A stretch of DNA of 64,000 nt from Pyrinomonadaceae bacterium (GTDB taxonomy: Bacteria; Acidobacteriota; Blastocatellia; Pyrinomonadales; Pyrinomonadaceae). Below the pieces are notes generated by a model. It was not told the DNA's origin. It searched no databases and was given only the letters and a program-made list of their open reading frames with translations. The translations under genes were made by a program, and so were the position numbers. This document shows, one piece after another, positions 1 to 7,263 of the stretch (positions are counted from its first letter, which is position 1; each line of letters starts with the position of its first letter). Where the stretch lies: positions 124,001 to 188,000 of the forward strand of contig JAIBCB010000003.1 in the NCBI GenBank assembly GCA_019694355.1, read 5' to 3'.

Positions 1-392
1 CGCCGATAGAGATTTACCCAGCCGAACTGCTGCCGAACAAAATGAAATACCGCGACCGCCGCAAGCACCTTCCAAAAAAGAAGCTCGCCTTCGGAATACA
101 ATGCGACGCCGATCGCATATCCGCCGATAGGGACGATCGTATAGAGCCAAATACGCCGCTTGAATTCCTCGATGTCGAAATAGACTCGGAACGAAGTTGA
201 CCAAACGTGTGCGACATCGATGAGCAAAACCGCAGAGATCCAAGTCCAGTCAGGCGTTTCCGCATTCAGAATCCCAAGCTGCCAACCGACCGCAAGCAGC
301 AGCAGAGACGCGACCGCGCTTCCCAAGAAGACCGAGAGATCGATCTCCCTTGAAAAGAGCCAGTATTTTGGCCGGGTAAGCGTCGCGTCCAC
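1..392 (-). CDS. Integral membrane protein of unknown function (N-terminal part, cut by window edge)
   Basis: An open frame runs from a GTG at 392 to the window edge and gives 130 residues; an in-frame TAA lies just upstream of the GTG, so this is the only usual start. The product has at least three hydrophobic segments (around residues 20-41, 48-60 and 80-110) separated by charged stretches, for example FDIEEFKRR and HFVRQQFGWVNLYR, which is typical of a polytopic membrane protein. No competing frame shows such a pattern. I do not recognise the family. The start has no clear Shine-Dalgarno sequence, so its exact position is uncertain. Confidence 0.6.
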   Translation of the reverse strand, partial: MDATLTRPKYWLFSREIDLSVFLGSAVASLLLLAVGWQLGILNAETPDWTWISAVLLIDVAHVWSTSFRVYFDIEEFKRRIWLYTIVPIGGYAIGVALYSEGELLFWKVLAAVAVFHFVRQQFGWVNLYR

Positions 393-471
393 AATCTGCT
401 TTTGAAAATATTAATGGTCAGCCGTTGCCTTTCTGAATACCAATGACGAAGGGGGCCGTTACTGCTACTCG

Positions 472-807
472 CTATACCTTCACCGCGGTCTCCAGGGCCT
501 CGCGTCCCCATTCGTTGATGCTCTTGCCGCTGGAAAGAGCGGCCTCTGCGATCCTTGCGTGCAGATCCGCCGGCAGTCTGAACAATAACTTTCCTGAGTA
601 GCCCTTCTTCGGACTCCGACCCGTTTTCTTGCAAAGCTCAAGATGAAATTCGACGGCATCTTTCATCGCCCGCTTTAGCTCGCGGACGGTTTTACCCTCA
701 AACGTAACAACGTCGTCGATGCTTAGAAGTCTCCCAAAAAAGACCTCGTCATCTGCCGAGAATTCGATCCGGGCTTTAAAGCCCTTATACTCCATTACTT
801 CACTCAT
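472..807 (-). CDS. hicB: HicB-family antitoxin
   Basis: Predicted 111-residue antitoxin that neutralises HicA and represses its own operon. The N-terminal half (MEYKGFKARIEFSADDE, FFGRLLSIDDVVTFEGKT) is the partly degraded RNase-H-like HicB fold, and the C-terminal part (KLLFRLPADLHARIAEAA, SINEWGREALETAV) is a ribbon-helix-helix DNA-binding domain of the Arc/HicB type. The ATG at 807 is preferred because it overlaps the hicA stop by 8 bases; a GTG at 816 is the alternative. It follows hicA in the usual toxin-first order. Confidence 0.85.
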   Translation of the reverse strand: MSEVMEYKGFKARIEFSADDEVFFGRLLSIDDVVTFEGKTVRELKRAMKDAVEFHLELCKKTGRSPKKGYSGKLLFRLPADLHARIAEAALSSGKSINEWGREALETAVKV

Positions 808-1060
808 CTCTAACACCCGCCAACACTAGAAAGTCCCTAAGCGACTCAATCTGATATTTCTTGGCTTCCTTCTGCAGATGCGGCCTGTGGGCTTCCCATT
901 TCAAGCCGCTTGGCATAACGAACGCGATTCCTGAGCCACGACCCTCGATCAACTCGGCCTCAAGGGCGGACATCAACTTCTCAAGATCGCCGAACTTAAT
1001 ATTCGCCCGCGTTGGAACCGCAAATATGGAATCTAGAGTCTTCAGCTGCTTGCGGTTCAC
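800..1060 (-). CDS. hicA: HicA-like mRNA interferase toxin
   Basis: 86-residue protein in the position and size of HicA, the double-stranded-RNA-binding-fold toxin that cleaves mRNA. The segment KFGDLEKLMSALEAELIEGRGSG with a following HRPH motif matches HicA, where a single His next to a GSH/GSG turn is catalytic. It starts at GTG 1060 and overlaps hicB, so the two are translationally coupled. A perfect palindrome lies just upstream. The module sits downstream of the FAD enzyme gene on the same strand and probably uses its own promoter. Confidence 0.75.
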   Translation of the reverse strand: MNRKQLKTLDSIFAVPTRANIKFGDLEKLMSALEAELIEGRGSGIAFVMPSGLKWEAHRPHLQKEAKKYQIESLRDFLVLAGVRDE

Positions 1061-1078
1061 ATTGAGAATGATAGCATA

Positions 1079-1092
1079 AACTGATATCAGTT
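1079..1092. promoter_or_regulatory. Palindrome in the hicAB promoter region
   Basis: AACTGATATCAGTT is a perfect 14-base palindrome, 19 bases upstream of the hicA start and overlapping the end of the upstream gene. A TATGCT or TATCAT -10-like sequence follows it on the minus strand. HicB and its ribbon-helix-helix relatives bind palindromic operators, so this is a reasonable autoregulatory operator. This is inferred from position only. Confidence 0.45.
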
Positions 1093-2685
1093 GGAAAGAA
1101 TCTTGTCAGCTACACGCAGTCCGTGGTAGAACGCCTCTTCGAATAATGCCACACCGCCGATATCGGTGTGCGCAAAATGAATGCTGCGATACGGCTCCAT
1201 TGCTTTCTGCCGTACACCGCTCCATATAAAATTCGGCCGGGGGCTGATCATCGCGTGCCCCCAACGCATCACATCAAGTCGCGTCGTCAGCTCGCGAATA
1301 TCTTTGTGCGCACGCTCCATATCGCTCAAACAAACTTCGGCGATCTGGTCGCGGTCGTAATCAAAAAGCTTCGTGCGGGCGTTCTGCTCGGCGCACATTG
1401 GATAATAGTACGTCAGCGTCGTTGGGCCGTAATCGATTCCCTTCTGGTGCGTTGCCGTTACGTAGCCGAGCGACGGGCTTTCGTAAAGAACATTGTCCCA
1501 CGCAAGCGGAAAATCCGTGCGGAAACGTTGGACCGGACGGTCTTTTAGATGTAGATTTGCGACGAACCAGGCGTTGTGCTGAAACTCGCTCGCATCAAAC
1601 GGCGGCGCTTCGCGAAAACCGCGGATCGCATACGGAGCCGTAAACATCGGCCCCGCAAAGACGACCTTCTCAGCCTTGATCCCGCGAAGCGTGCCATCGA
1701 CCAGACAAGTAACCTCGACGCCATTCTCTTTTGGTTCGATCGCGACCGCCATCCAATCTTTTCGAACCTTGTCGCCAACTCTCGCGATGAAATGGTTCAC
1801 GAACTGGCCATTGCCCTCGGGAACCGTGATGAAAGGCTGCGATTCGTCACCGCTCTTTTTTACACGCGAACAAAAATAGAAAAGCCCTGCCCACGCAGAG
1901 GTCTCCTCGAGTTTTAAGCCGTAATCATCACGGCAGGCGTAGTCGCAATACCATTGCAGCCGCTCGGAATTCAGCCCTTTTTGAGTGAGCCAATCCGCGA
2001 ATGATAGTTTATCGAGAGCGGTGACTTCAGCATCATCAGAACAATGAGCGACCGGAAGGACGAATGCCCTTCGACCCTTTGCATCGCGAAAGTTTATCCA
2101 CTTATTCACCTCTGCGTAGAACTGACCGTATTGACGCTTATCTTCTTGACTTGCTCCCGCGTTCAGATAAAGCCCTTCGTACCAACGGCCTTTGTAGAAA
2201 ACGCGTTCCTCGGGCTCGCGGCATAGAAACTCCTCTTTTGCGTGGATCTCGCCCGCGGGACCTCGCGGTTCGAGCAGCGACATCTCATCGAGAAGAGTTA
2301 CGAGATCTGCATTTTCGGCAAACGGAACGGGAAGATAATGCGCACCCCAAGGATAATTGACCGGTTTGCCGACGCCGCTTCGCGATGTGCCGCCGGCCTC
2401 CTTTTCAAGCTCGATAACAACGACGTCCTCAAAGCCTTTGCTCTTAAGCCGCCACGCCGCCGAAAGCCCCGCGATGCCGGCTCCGACGATCACGACCTTT
2501 TTCGTTTCCCAGTTCGCCTGTGGAACTTCGAACGTGCGGCCTTCGCGTAAGATATGCCCGATGTTTGCCGACTGACCGATGATCTCGCCTTCAGGCAGCC
2601 TTTTCGCACTCGTCTCCCGACACGCCGCAAACGCGAACGGCGCCCCCAAAAAAAGTGTCAGCAATTCTCTACGGGATAGCGTCAC
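1087..2685 (-). CDS. Tat-exported lipoprotein-like FAD-dependent amine oxidoreductase
   Basis: 532 residues. The N-terminus combines a twin-arginine motif (SRREL, residues 4-8), a hydrophobic stretch and a Cys at residue 22, so the protein is probably exported folded through Tat and lipidated. The FAD-binding Rossmann motif GAGIAG is at residues 68-73, with the acidic IELE ending the second strand. The rest resembles flavin monoamine oxidases and phytoene-desaturase-like NAD(P)-binding proteins. It is the last gene of the speD-to-FAD unit, 23 bases after the spermidine-synthase-like gene, so an amine or polyamine product is a likely substrate. The substrate itself is not shown by the sequence. 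Confidence 0.8.
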   Translation of the reverse strand: MTLSRRELLTLFLGAPFAFAACRETSAKRLPEGEIIGQSANIGHILREGRTFEVPQANWETKKVVIVGAGIAGLSAAWRLKSKGFEDVVVIELEKEAGGTSRSGVGKPVNYPWGAHYLPVPFAENADLVTLLDEMSLLEPRGPAGEIHAKEEFLCREPEERVFYKGRWYEGLYLNAGASQEDKRQYGQFYAEVNKWINFRDAKGRRAFVLPVAHCSDDAEVTALDKLSFADWLTQKGLNSERLQWYCDYACRDDYGLKLEETSAWAGLFYFCSRVKKSGDESQPFITVPEGNGQFVNHFIARVGDKVRKDWMAVAIEPKENGVEVTCLVDGTLRGIKAEKVVFAGPMFTAPYAIRGFREAPPFDASEFQHNAWFVANLHLKDRPVQRFRTDFPLAWDNVLYESPSLGYVTATHQKGIDYGPTTLTYYYPMCAEQNARTKLFDYDRDQIAEVCLSDMERAHKDIRELTTRLDVMRWGHAMISPRPNFIWSGVRQKAMEPYRSIHFAHTDIGGVALFEEAFYHGLRVADKILSN

Positions 2686-2708
2686 TACTAATCACTCATC
2701 ACTCACCA

Positions 2709-4235
2709 CTAATACTGCTCAAAACGTCGCCACTCTTCTTCGTAATAGCGAACGAGAGCTTGGTTGTCCAAACGGTTCACTTCGATCGGCTCATTCGGGC
2801 GTTCCGTATCTTTGGGGAATTCGAACATCGAGGGCATCATCCCGGCGTTGATGAATTTTGTCTCGATGCCGTCGCGGACCTTCGATGGTTCATCAAAAGG
2901 CGAAAGGCTCGCAAGCGCATAACCCCAAACACCAAAGCTCGGAACTGTTGTGTAATACGGCTTCACGGAATAGCCCGCTGCCTCGAGCGTTGAGGCGATA
3001 CACCAGAAAGACATTCGCGCCATCAGAGGCGATGTTGTTTGAACGACGATGGCCGAATCGGGCCGGATCTTCTTTTTTAGAAGGTTGTAGAAGCGTGTCG
3101 TGTAGAGCTTGCCAAGTGCGAAATTGTTCGGGTCCGGAAAGTCGATCACGGCAACGTCGAACGGCTCGGCATCGACGGTGTCCAGCCAGACGAATGCGTC
3201 CGCGTTCGTTACATGAACTCTTGGGTCTTGAAACGAATGGTGGTTCAATTCGCCTAAGGCCGGAACGGCATTCGAGATGTTCGTCATATCCGGGTCAAGA
3301 TCGACGAGCTGAATGTATTCGACCGAAGGATATTTTTCGATCTCGCGCAACGCGAGTCCGTCACCGCCGCCGAGAACGAGCACGCGTTTTGGCTGACCGC
3401 GAAAGACAGAAAATACGGGATGAACGAGCGCTTCGTGATAGCGATATTCGTCGAACGAACTGAACTGCAAATTGCCGTTCAGAAACAGCGCGTAGCCCGT
3501 CTTGCCTTTCGTGACGATGATGCGTTGGTAATGCGAACTTTTCGAATAGATGATGTTGTCAACGTAAAGCGAATCCTCCGCAAGCGTCGTCAGCCGATCA
3601 GATTTGATGAATGCGATCGCTAGCAGAATGATGATGATCGCGCCTTTAACACGCAGAAGCGTGATGTGTTTTTTCAGCAGCGGCTCGAGCAGCCACGTGC
3701 CCCAAATAGCGACCGCCGCATTCAACATCCCAAAAAGCAGCGATGTTCGGTTCAAACCCAAACGCGGCACAAAGAAGATCGGAAAAAGAAGCGATGCGAC
3801 AAGAGCACCGATGTAATCGAACGCGAGAACGCGGGAGACGAGGTCTTTGAAATCAAGCTCGTCCTTCAAGATACGCATCAGCAGCGGGATCTCGAGCCCG
3901 ACCAGCGTTCCGATGATAAAGACGATGCCGTAAAGAACGATCGCGAAGTACGAAAGGTTGGCGAATGTGAGGAAAAGGAGCGGTGCCGAAAAACCGCCGA
4001 CCACAGCGACGGCAAGTTCGACCTCAACAAAGCGGTTCGCGATATTCTTGTCAACAAAACGCGAAAGGTATGAGCCGACACCCATCGCAAAAAGATAGGT
4101 GCCGATGATGATCGAAAATTGAGTTACCGAATCGCCGAGGACATACGAAGAAAGCGTGCCCGCAAGCAGCTCATAGATGAGCCCGCAGATCGCGATGATA
4201 AAGACATTGAGAAAAAGCAGCGGTGCGCGTTTCAC
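2709..4235 (-). CDS. Membrane-embedded spermidine-synthase-like aminopropyltransferase
   Basis: 508 residues. Residues 1-210 hold about seven transmembrane segments; residues 225-480 form a spermidine-synthase domain. Visible motifs are the SAM-type nucleotide-binding GGGDG (289-293), the acidic VDLDP (311-315), NADAF (345-349) and IDFPDPN (364-370), which corresponds to the catalytic Asp loop, plus a Gln-Thr-Thr-Ser strand end. Decarboxylated SAM made by SpeD, encoded in the same unit, is the expected aminopropyl donor; the acceptor is unknown and may be membrane-bound or extracytoplasmic. It sits 46 bases after DUF350. The fusion to a transmembrane module separates it from the soluble housekeeping SpeE. 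Confidence 0.85.
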   Translation of the reverse strand: MKRAPLLFLNVFIIAICGLIYELLAGTLSSYVLGDSVTQFSIIIGTYLFAMGVGSYLSRFVDKNIANRFVEVELAVAVVGGFSAPLLFLTFANLSYFAIVLYGIVFIIGTLVGLEIPLLMRILKDELDFKDLVSRVLAFDYIGALVASLLFPIFFVPRLGLNRTSLLFGMLNAAVAIWGTWLLEPLLKKHITLLRVKGAIIIILLAIAFIKSDRLTTLAEDSLYVDNIIYSKSSHYQRIIVTKGKTGYALFLNGNLQFSSFDEYRYHEALVHPVFSVFRGQPKRVLVLGGGDGLALREIEKYPSVEYIQLVDLDPDMTNISNAVPALGELNHHSFQDPRVHVTNADAFVWLDTVDAEPFDVAVIDFPDPNNFALGKLYTTRFYNLLKKKIRPDSAIVVQTTSPLMARMSFWCIASTLEAAGYSVKPYYTTVPSFGVWGYALASLSPFDEPSKVRDGIETKFINAGMMPSMFEFPKDTERPNEPIEVNRLDNQALVRYYEEEWRRFEQY

Positions 4236-4281
4236 TTAGCCAAAGACCCTACTTCCATTTGTGAAATTCGCATCACGTGCA

Positions 4282-4539
4282 TTAACCCTGAATAGCTGCG
4301 GAGATTATCATCGCGACTCCGATGATGATGGCGCCGATAATTATCGCTAGCGAAACGTTCTGATCTTCTTCGATCTCTTTCTTGACCGAGAACGGCGAAA
4401 CCAGAACGACGATGCCGAATGCGATCGCGAAAACAATCAAGCCGAGAAGGACGAAGATCACGGTTCCTTCGAGCGTATTCCAGAGTTCTTCAAGTTTAAC
4501 GACGCCGAGCACCGGCGCTAATGCAAGCAGATTCAACAT
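4282..4539 (-). CDS. DUF350-family membrane protein
   Basis: 85-residue protein with two transmembrane helices (around 23-48 and 61-83) separated by a charged loop KKEIEEDQN. The loop and following helix (EIEEDQNVSLAIIIGAI) match the DUF350 signature, in which a glutamate and an Asn before a small-residue-rich helix are conserved. DUF350 proteins often have two such units; this one has a single unit. Function is unknown. Its ATG directly abuts the stop of the 49-residue gene, so the two are certainly translated together. Confidence 0.75.
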   Translation of the reverse strand: MLNLLALAPVLGVVKLEELWNTLEGTVIFVLLGLIVFAIAFGIVVLVSPFSVKKEIEEDQNVSLAIIIGAIIIGVAMIISAAIQG

Positions 4540-4689
4540 TTATTTTCCTCCACGGAAGCCGGAATATATGAACGGGACACCGAGCCGCGAATGGCTGCCG
4601 GAGTTTGCGATCTCCCAGCCGAACCATCCCGATGCGCCGTAAAGCAGAACAACACCCATGCCTACGACCATGTAAAGTTTCTTAAACAT
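4540..4689 (-). CDS. 49-residue small membrane protein in the polyamine/DUF350 operon
   Basis: A short gene reading MFKKLYMVVGMGVVLLYG and ending YSGFRGGK, with one transmembrane helix (residues 5-18), a WFGWE stretch and a basic Gly-rich tail. It has an ATG 35 bases after the DUF4178 stop, and its TAA touches the ATG of DUF350, whose ribosome-binding site (GGAGG at the Arg-Gly-Gly codons) lies inside it. The tight packing and protein-like composition argue that it is real. No known family is recognised. It may be a subunit or anchor for DUF350 or DUF4178. Confidence 0.7.
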   Translation of the reverse strand: MFKKLYMVVGMGVVLLYGASGWFGWEIANSGSHSRLGVPFIYSGFRGGK

Positions 4690-4724
4690 AATAAAAAGGG
4701 ATCAATGCGGATCGAATTCGCAGA

Positions 4725-6668
4725 TCATTCGTCATCATCCGAGCTTCCCGCACTCGCGCTGAACATACTGTCCTTCCAGCGGCTTGCCTCAAAACTAAAT
4801 TTCCTGAACAAGCCGAATACTGGTGCGAAGAATAAGAGCACAAGAGCGCAGCAGAAGTTCACGCCGCGATTGACGTTCTGTTCGACCTTCACTTGCACCG
4901 GCATCGGCTGCTGCCATTTCTCCCAAGTACCGGCAACACGCAGCGTGTATTGACCGCCGGGTAGGGACGAAACTGTCGCGTCCTGCGATTGACCGCCCTC
5001 GCTCCATGATTCGCCGCCATCGACGCCCGAATAAAATTCGATCGGAATGTTCACGGATTCGAGTTCCTGATTCTTGTCATCAACGAGATCAACATCAAGG
5101 TCCGCCCAGGAATTATTTACAGGCGCCTGTGCGGTGATCCGCACGTTGCTGTTTGCCTTTAACGTAAAGGGCTTGCTGAACATTTGCTGCTGCTGTTGCG
5201 CGTTCTGCATCGGCGGCAGTTCGATCTGCTCGCTGTAAACCGTTCGCGAGATGCCCCAAAGCGGCAAGCCGACGATACCCACAAATAACAGAGCAAGCAG
5301 CGGCAGAGCGCCCCAAGTGTACCAAAAACGGCCGGTAAACGGCTGATTCGGCGCAACGGCCCACGGCTTTGGCAGATCGGTAACGCCGAAGATCTTTTCG
5401 ACCTCCGCGACCGGCATATAAGTTCCGACCGACCAATTCACCTCATCGCGTGTCGCCTCACGCGAGAGCATTCGCGGCGGGCAAACGAAGTCGGTCGCCT
5501 GCACAGATTCACCCTGTTCGACGCGCCAATAGAATTCGCCCTTTACATATTCAACGACTGCGGTCGCGTCCTGAAAGATCTTATATTTCTCACCGTTGTA
5601 GGTCGCCGTACATCCGGAATAGTTGCCTGTTGATTCGACATCCGCGGTGTTGACGGACTCGACAAAATTCCAATGGTTGTCCGAATGAACGAGCCAGCGG
5701 AAACCGATCATCGGATTGTAGAGAAGATACTCCTGCCAGAAATATCTCTCGCCGTCGATCGTTACGCTCCGTGCCATTGCGCCGATGATCTTGAACTTTA
5801 CGTCACCCGGAAAATTTCCTTCAGCACCGACCGGCAGAACGAATGCGTTCTCTACGGGCGAGGGTTCGAGCGCGCGGAAGAAACTCAAGTTCCCTTGATT
5901 TACATCAAGCAGCGAACGGCAGTTCGGGCAGGTAACGCGCTCGGACTTGTCCGGAGCTGCAAGGGCAAGCGGCCCGCCGCACTTCGGACAACGCATTACC
6001 TCTGATGAAACGCGCGGAGCATCTCGTTCGTGCGGTTTTGCATCGCCGAGCCCGATCTCGGGAAGGGAAACTTGCTTACCCAAAAAGACCCACGGCGGCG
6101 CAATGCTGTAATCGATCGTCGCAAACGCGTCGTTCTTACCCGCAAGATCTGCGTATTGAAAAACTTCACCGGGCGTTAGCTTATACGGGATCTCACCTTC
6201 GGCAGCGGCGTAGGTCGTCGTACCGCGTTCCTGCACAATGAGCGGAACTTGCGACGGGATCTGCGAGACCGGTTGGCCAAGTTCGAGTGCTTCGAACGCC
6301 GGCAGGACGGCACCTTCCGGCGTCGGTTGGTAGAAGGTCAAATAAAATCGGCCCTGTGCTTCGGCAAGCCAGCCGACCCAGCCGTTCGAGAATGTTGCGT
6401 ACCATTCATCCCAGCTTCCGCCCAATTGGTGCCGCATCTGCGCGCGGCCTGTGAGCGTAAATCTCTGTCCGTTAAAAAGTCCTTTTAGCCCGACCTTCAG
6501 CGGAGATTGTGACTGAGCGATCTCGGCGATCTTGCCGAGGTCTTCGACGCCGCGGTCGGTTCGGGCAACCGCCGAGCGGCAATATGGGCAAATAACGACA
6601 ATGGTAGAACCGGCCGTGAAATCGATCGGGCCGGCACACGAGGGACAGGTTGTTTTCAAGACGCTCAC
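4725..6668 (-). CDS. Double DUF4178 / zinc-ribbon membrane protein
   Basis: 647 residues starting at GTG 6668, which overlaps the speD stop (GTGA). Order: zinc ribbon (C8, C11, C27, C30); a first DUF4178 domain (about 55-200, with WDEWYATF and GWVGWLAE); a second zinc ribbon (C227, C230, C247, C250); a second DUF4178 domain (about 288-430, with WQEYLLYNP and GFRWLV); a transmembrane helix (450-473); an extracytoplasmic beta-rich region; and a C-terminal helix (about 603-622) with an acidic SSDDDE end. DUF4178 has no known activity. From memory, it recurs next to SpeD, DUF350 and membrane spermidine synthases, as here. It may bind the amine product or organise the pathway at the membrane. Confidence 0.8.
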   Translation of the reverse strand: MSVLKTTCPSCAGPIDFTAGSTIVVICPYCRSAVARTDRGVEDLGKIAEIAQSQSPLKVGLKGLFNGQRFTLTGRAQMRHQLGGSWDEWYATFSNGWVGWLAEAQGRFYLTFYQPTPEGAVLPAFEALELGQPVSQIPSQVPLIVQERGTTTYAAAEGEIPYKLTPGEVFQYADLAGKNDAFATIDYSIAPPWVFLGKQVSLPEIGLGDAKPHERDAPRVSSEVMRCPKCGGPLALAAPDKSERVTCPNCRSLLDVNQGNLSFFRALEPSPVENAFVLPVGAEGNFPGDVKFKIIGAMARSVTIDGERYFWQEYLLYNPMIGFRWLVHSDNHWNFVESVNTADVESTGNYSGCTATYNGEKYKIFQDATAVVEYVKGEFYWRVEQGESVQATDFVCPPRMLSREATRDEVNWSVGTYMPVAEVEKIFGVTDLPKPWAVAPNQPFTGRFWYTWGALPLLALLFVGIVGLPLWGISRTVYSEQIELPPMQNAQQQQQMFSKPFTLKANSNVRITAQAPVNNSWADLDVDLVDDKNQELESVNIPIEFYSGVDGGESWSEGGQSQDATVSSLPGGQYTLRVAGTWEKWQQPMPVQVKVEQNVNRGVNFCCALVLLFFAPVFGLFRKFSFEASRWKDSMFSASAGSSDDDE

Positions 6669-7036
6669 CGGCCGCCTCCTGCTGCATCGGTCTGATCGCG
6701 GCCGCGTTCTATTCGCGTAACGCGAACTTCAGCGGCATCCAGGGTCTTTTTGAGATTCGCTTCCCAAGTCCATTCAGGACGTGTGCGGCAGCAATAAAGA
6801 TTAAACGTCGCGGTGCCGTGCTCGGGATACGTATGGCAGGCAAGGTGTGATTCGGTCAACGCGACGAGGCCCGTAACACCGCCTTCACCCGGGAATTTGT
6901 GCCAGACGGAGCCGATCGAATTCAGCCCGAGGTCGTTGATCACGCGCACAAAGATCTCACGCACCACGGCCTCGTCCCGAAGTATCTCCGGGTCGCAGCC
7001 TGAAGCTTCGATCAGCCATTCAGTGCCAACGATCAT
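6665..7036 (-). CDS. speD: S-adenosylmethionine decarboxylase proenzyme
   Basis: 123-residue pyruvoyl enzyme that makes decarboxylated SAM, the aminopropyl donor. With the start at ATG 7036 the key residues fall exactly on the numbering of the Thermotoga enzyme: cleavage E62-S63 (the Ser becomes pyruvoyl), H68 and C83, within TESHLACHTYPE and YCC. The frame is open upstream to 7240, but that extension crosses a terminator and promoter and contains no other usual start between the promoter and 7036. First gene of the six-gene unit; its stop overlaps the DUF4178 start. No strong Shine-Dalgarno sequence is visible. Confidence 0.9.
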   Translation of the reverse strand: MIVGTEWLIEASGCDPEILRDEAVVREIFVRVINDLGLNSIGSVWHKFPGEGGVTGLVALTESHLACHTYPEHGTATFNLYCCRTRPEWTWEANLKKTLDAAEVRVTRIERGRDQTDAAGGGR

Positions 7037-7144
7037 TGCGTCAAAAGGAAAAGAATGCTTATTTGTCGGGTGAACGAAAAGTGCGGTTCTGTCCCGCTCC
7101 CAAAACCTTGTAAAACTCTCTACGTCAAAAACAATACGAGAACG

Positions 7145-7173
7145 AATATACCGAAGTTCCGGCGGTTTGTCAT
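7145..7173 (-). promoter_or_regulatory. Sigma-70-type promoter of the speD operon
   Basis: On the minus strand ATGACA (7173-7168), a 17-base spacer and TATATT (7150-7145). It lies between the terminator of the GWxTD gene and speD, giving a leader of about 100 bases before ATG 7036. It makes the speD-to-FAD genes an independent transcription unit. Confidence 0.65.
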
Positions 7174-7196
7174 TCTTTGCACTTCGCAAAAGGGAG

Positions 7197-7234
7197 AAAA
7201 AAAGATGGGCCTCGTCAAAAAGACAAAGCCCATC
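7197..7234 (-). terminator. Rho-independent terminator of the GWxTD gene
   Basis: On the minus strand GATGGGC and GCCCATC (7234-7228 with 7210-7204) form the outer stem, with an inner GTC/GAC pair, followed by seven U residues (7203-7197). It starts 30 bases after the GWxTD stop codon and separates this operon from speD. Confidence 0.75.
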
Positions 7235-7263
7235 CCTCACTCGTCAATGAAAAAGCGCCGAAG

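Noticed and set aside
7036..7240. Longer N-terminus of speD
   Set aside because: The extension crosses the terminator and promoter and contains no usual start codon after the promoter; the short form matches the family numbering exactly.
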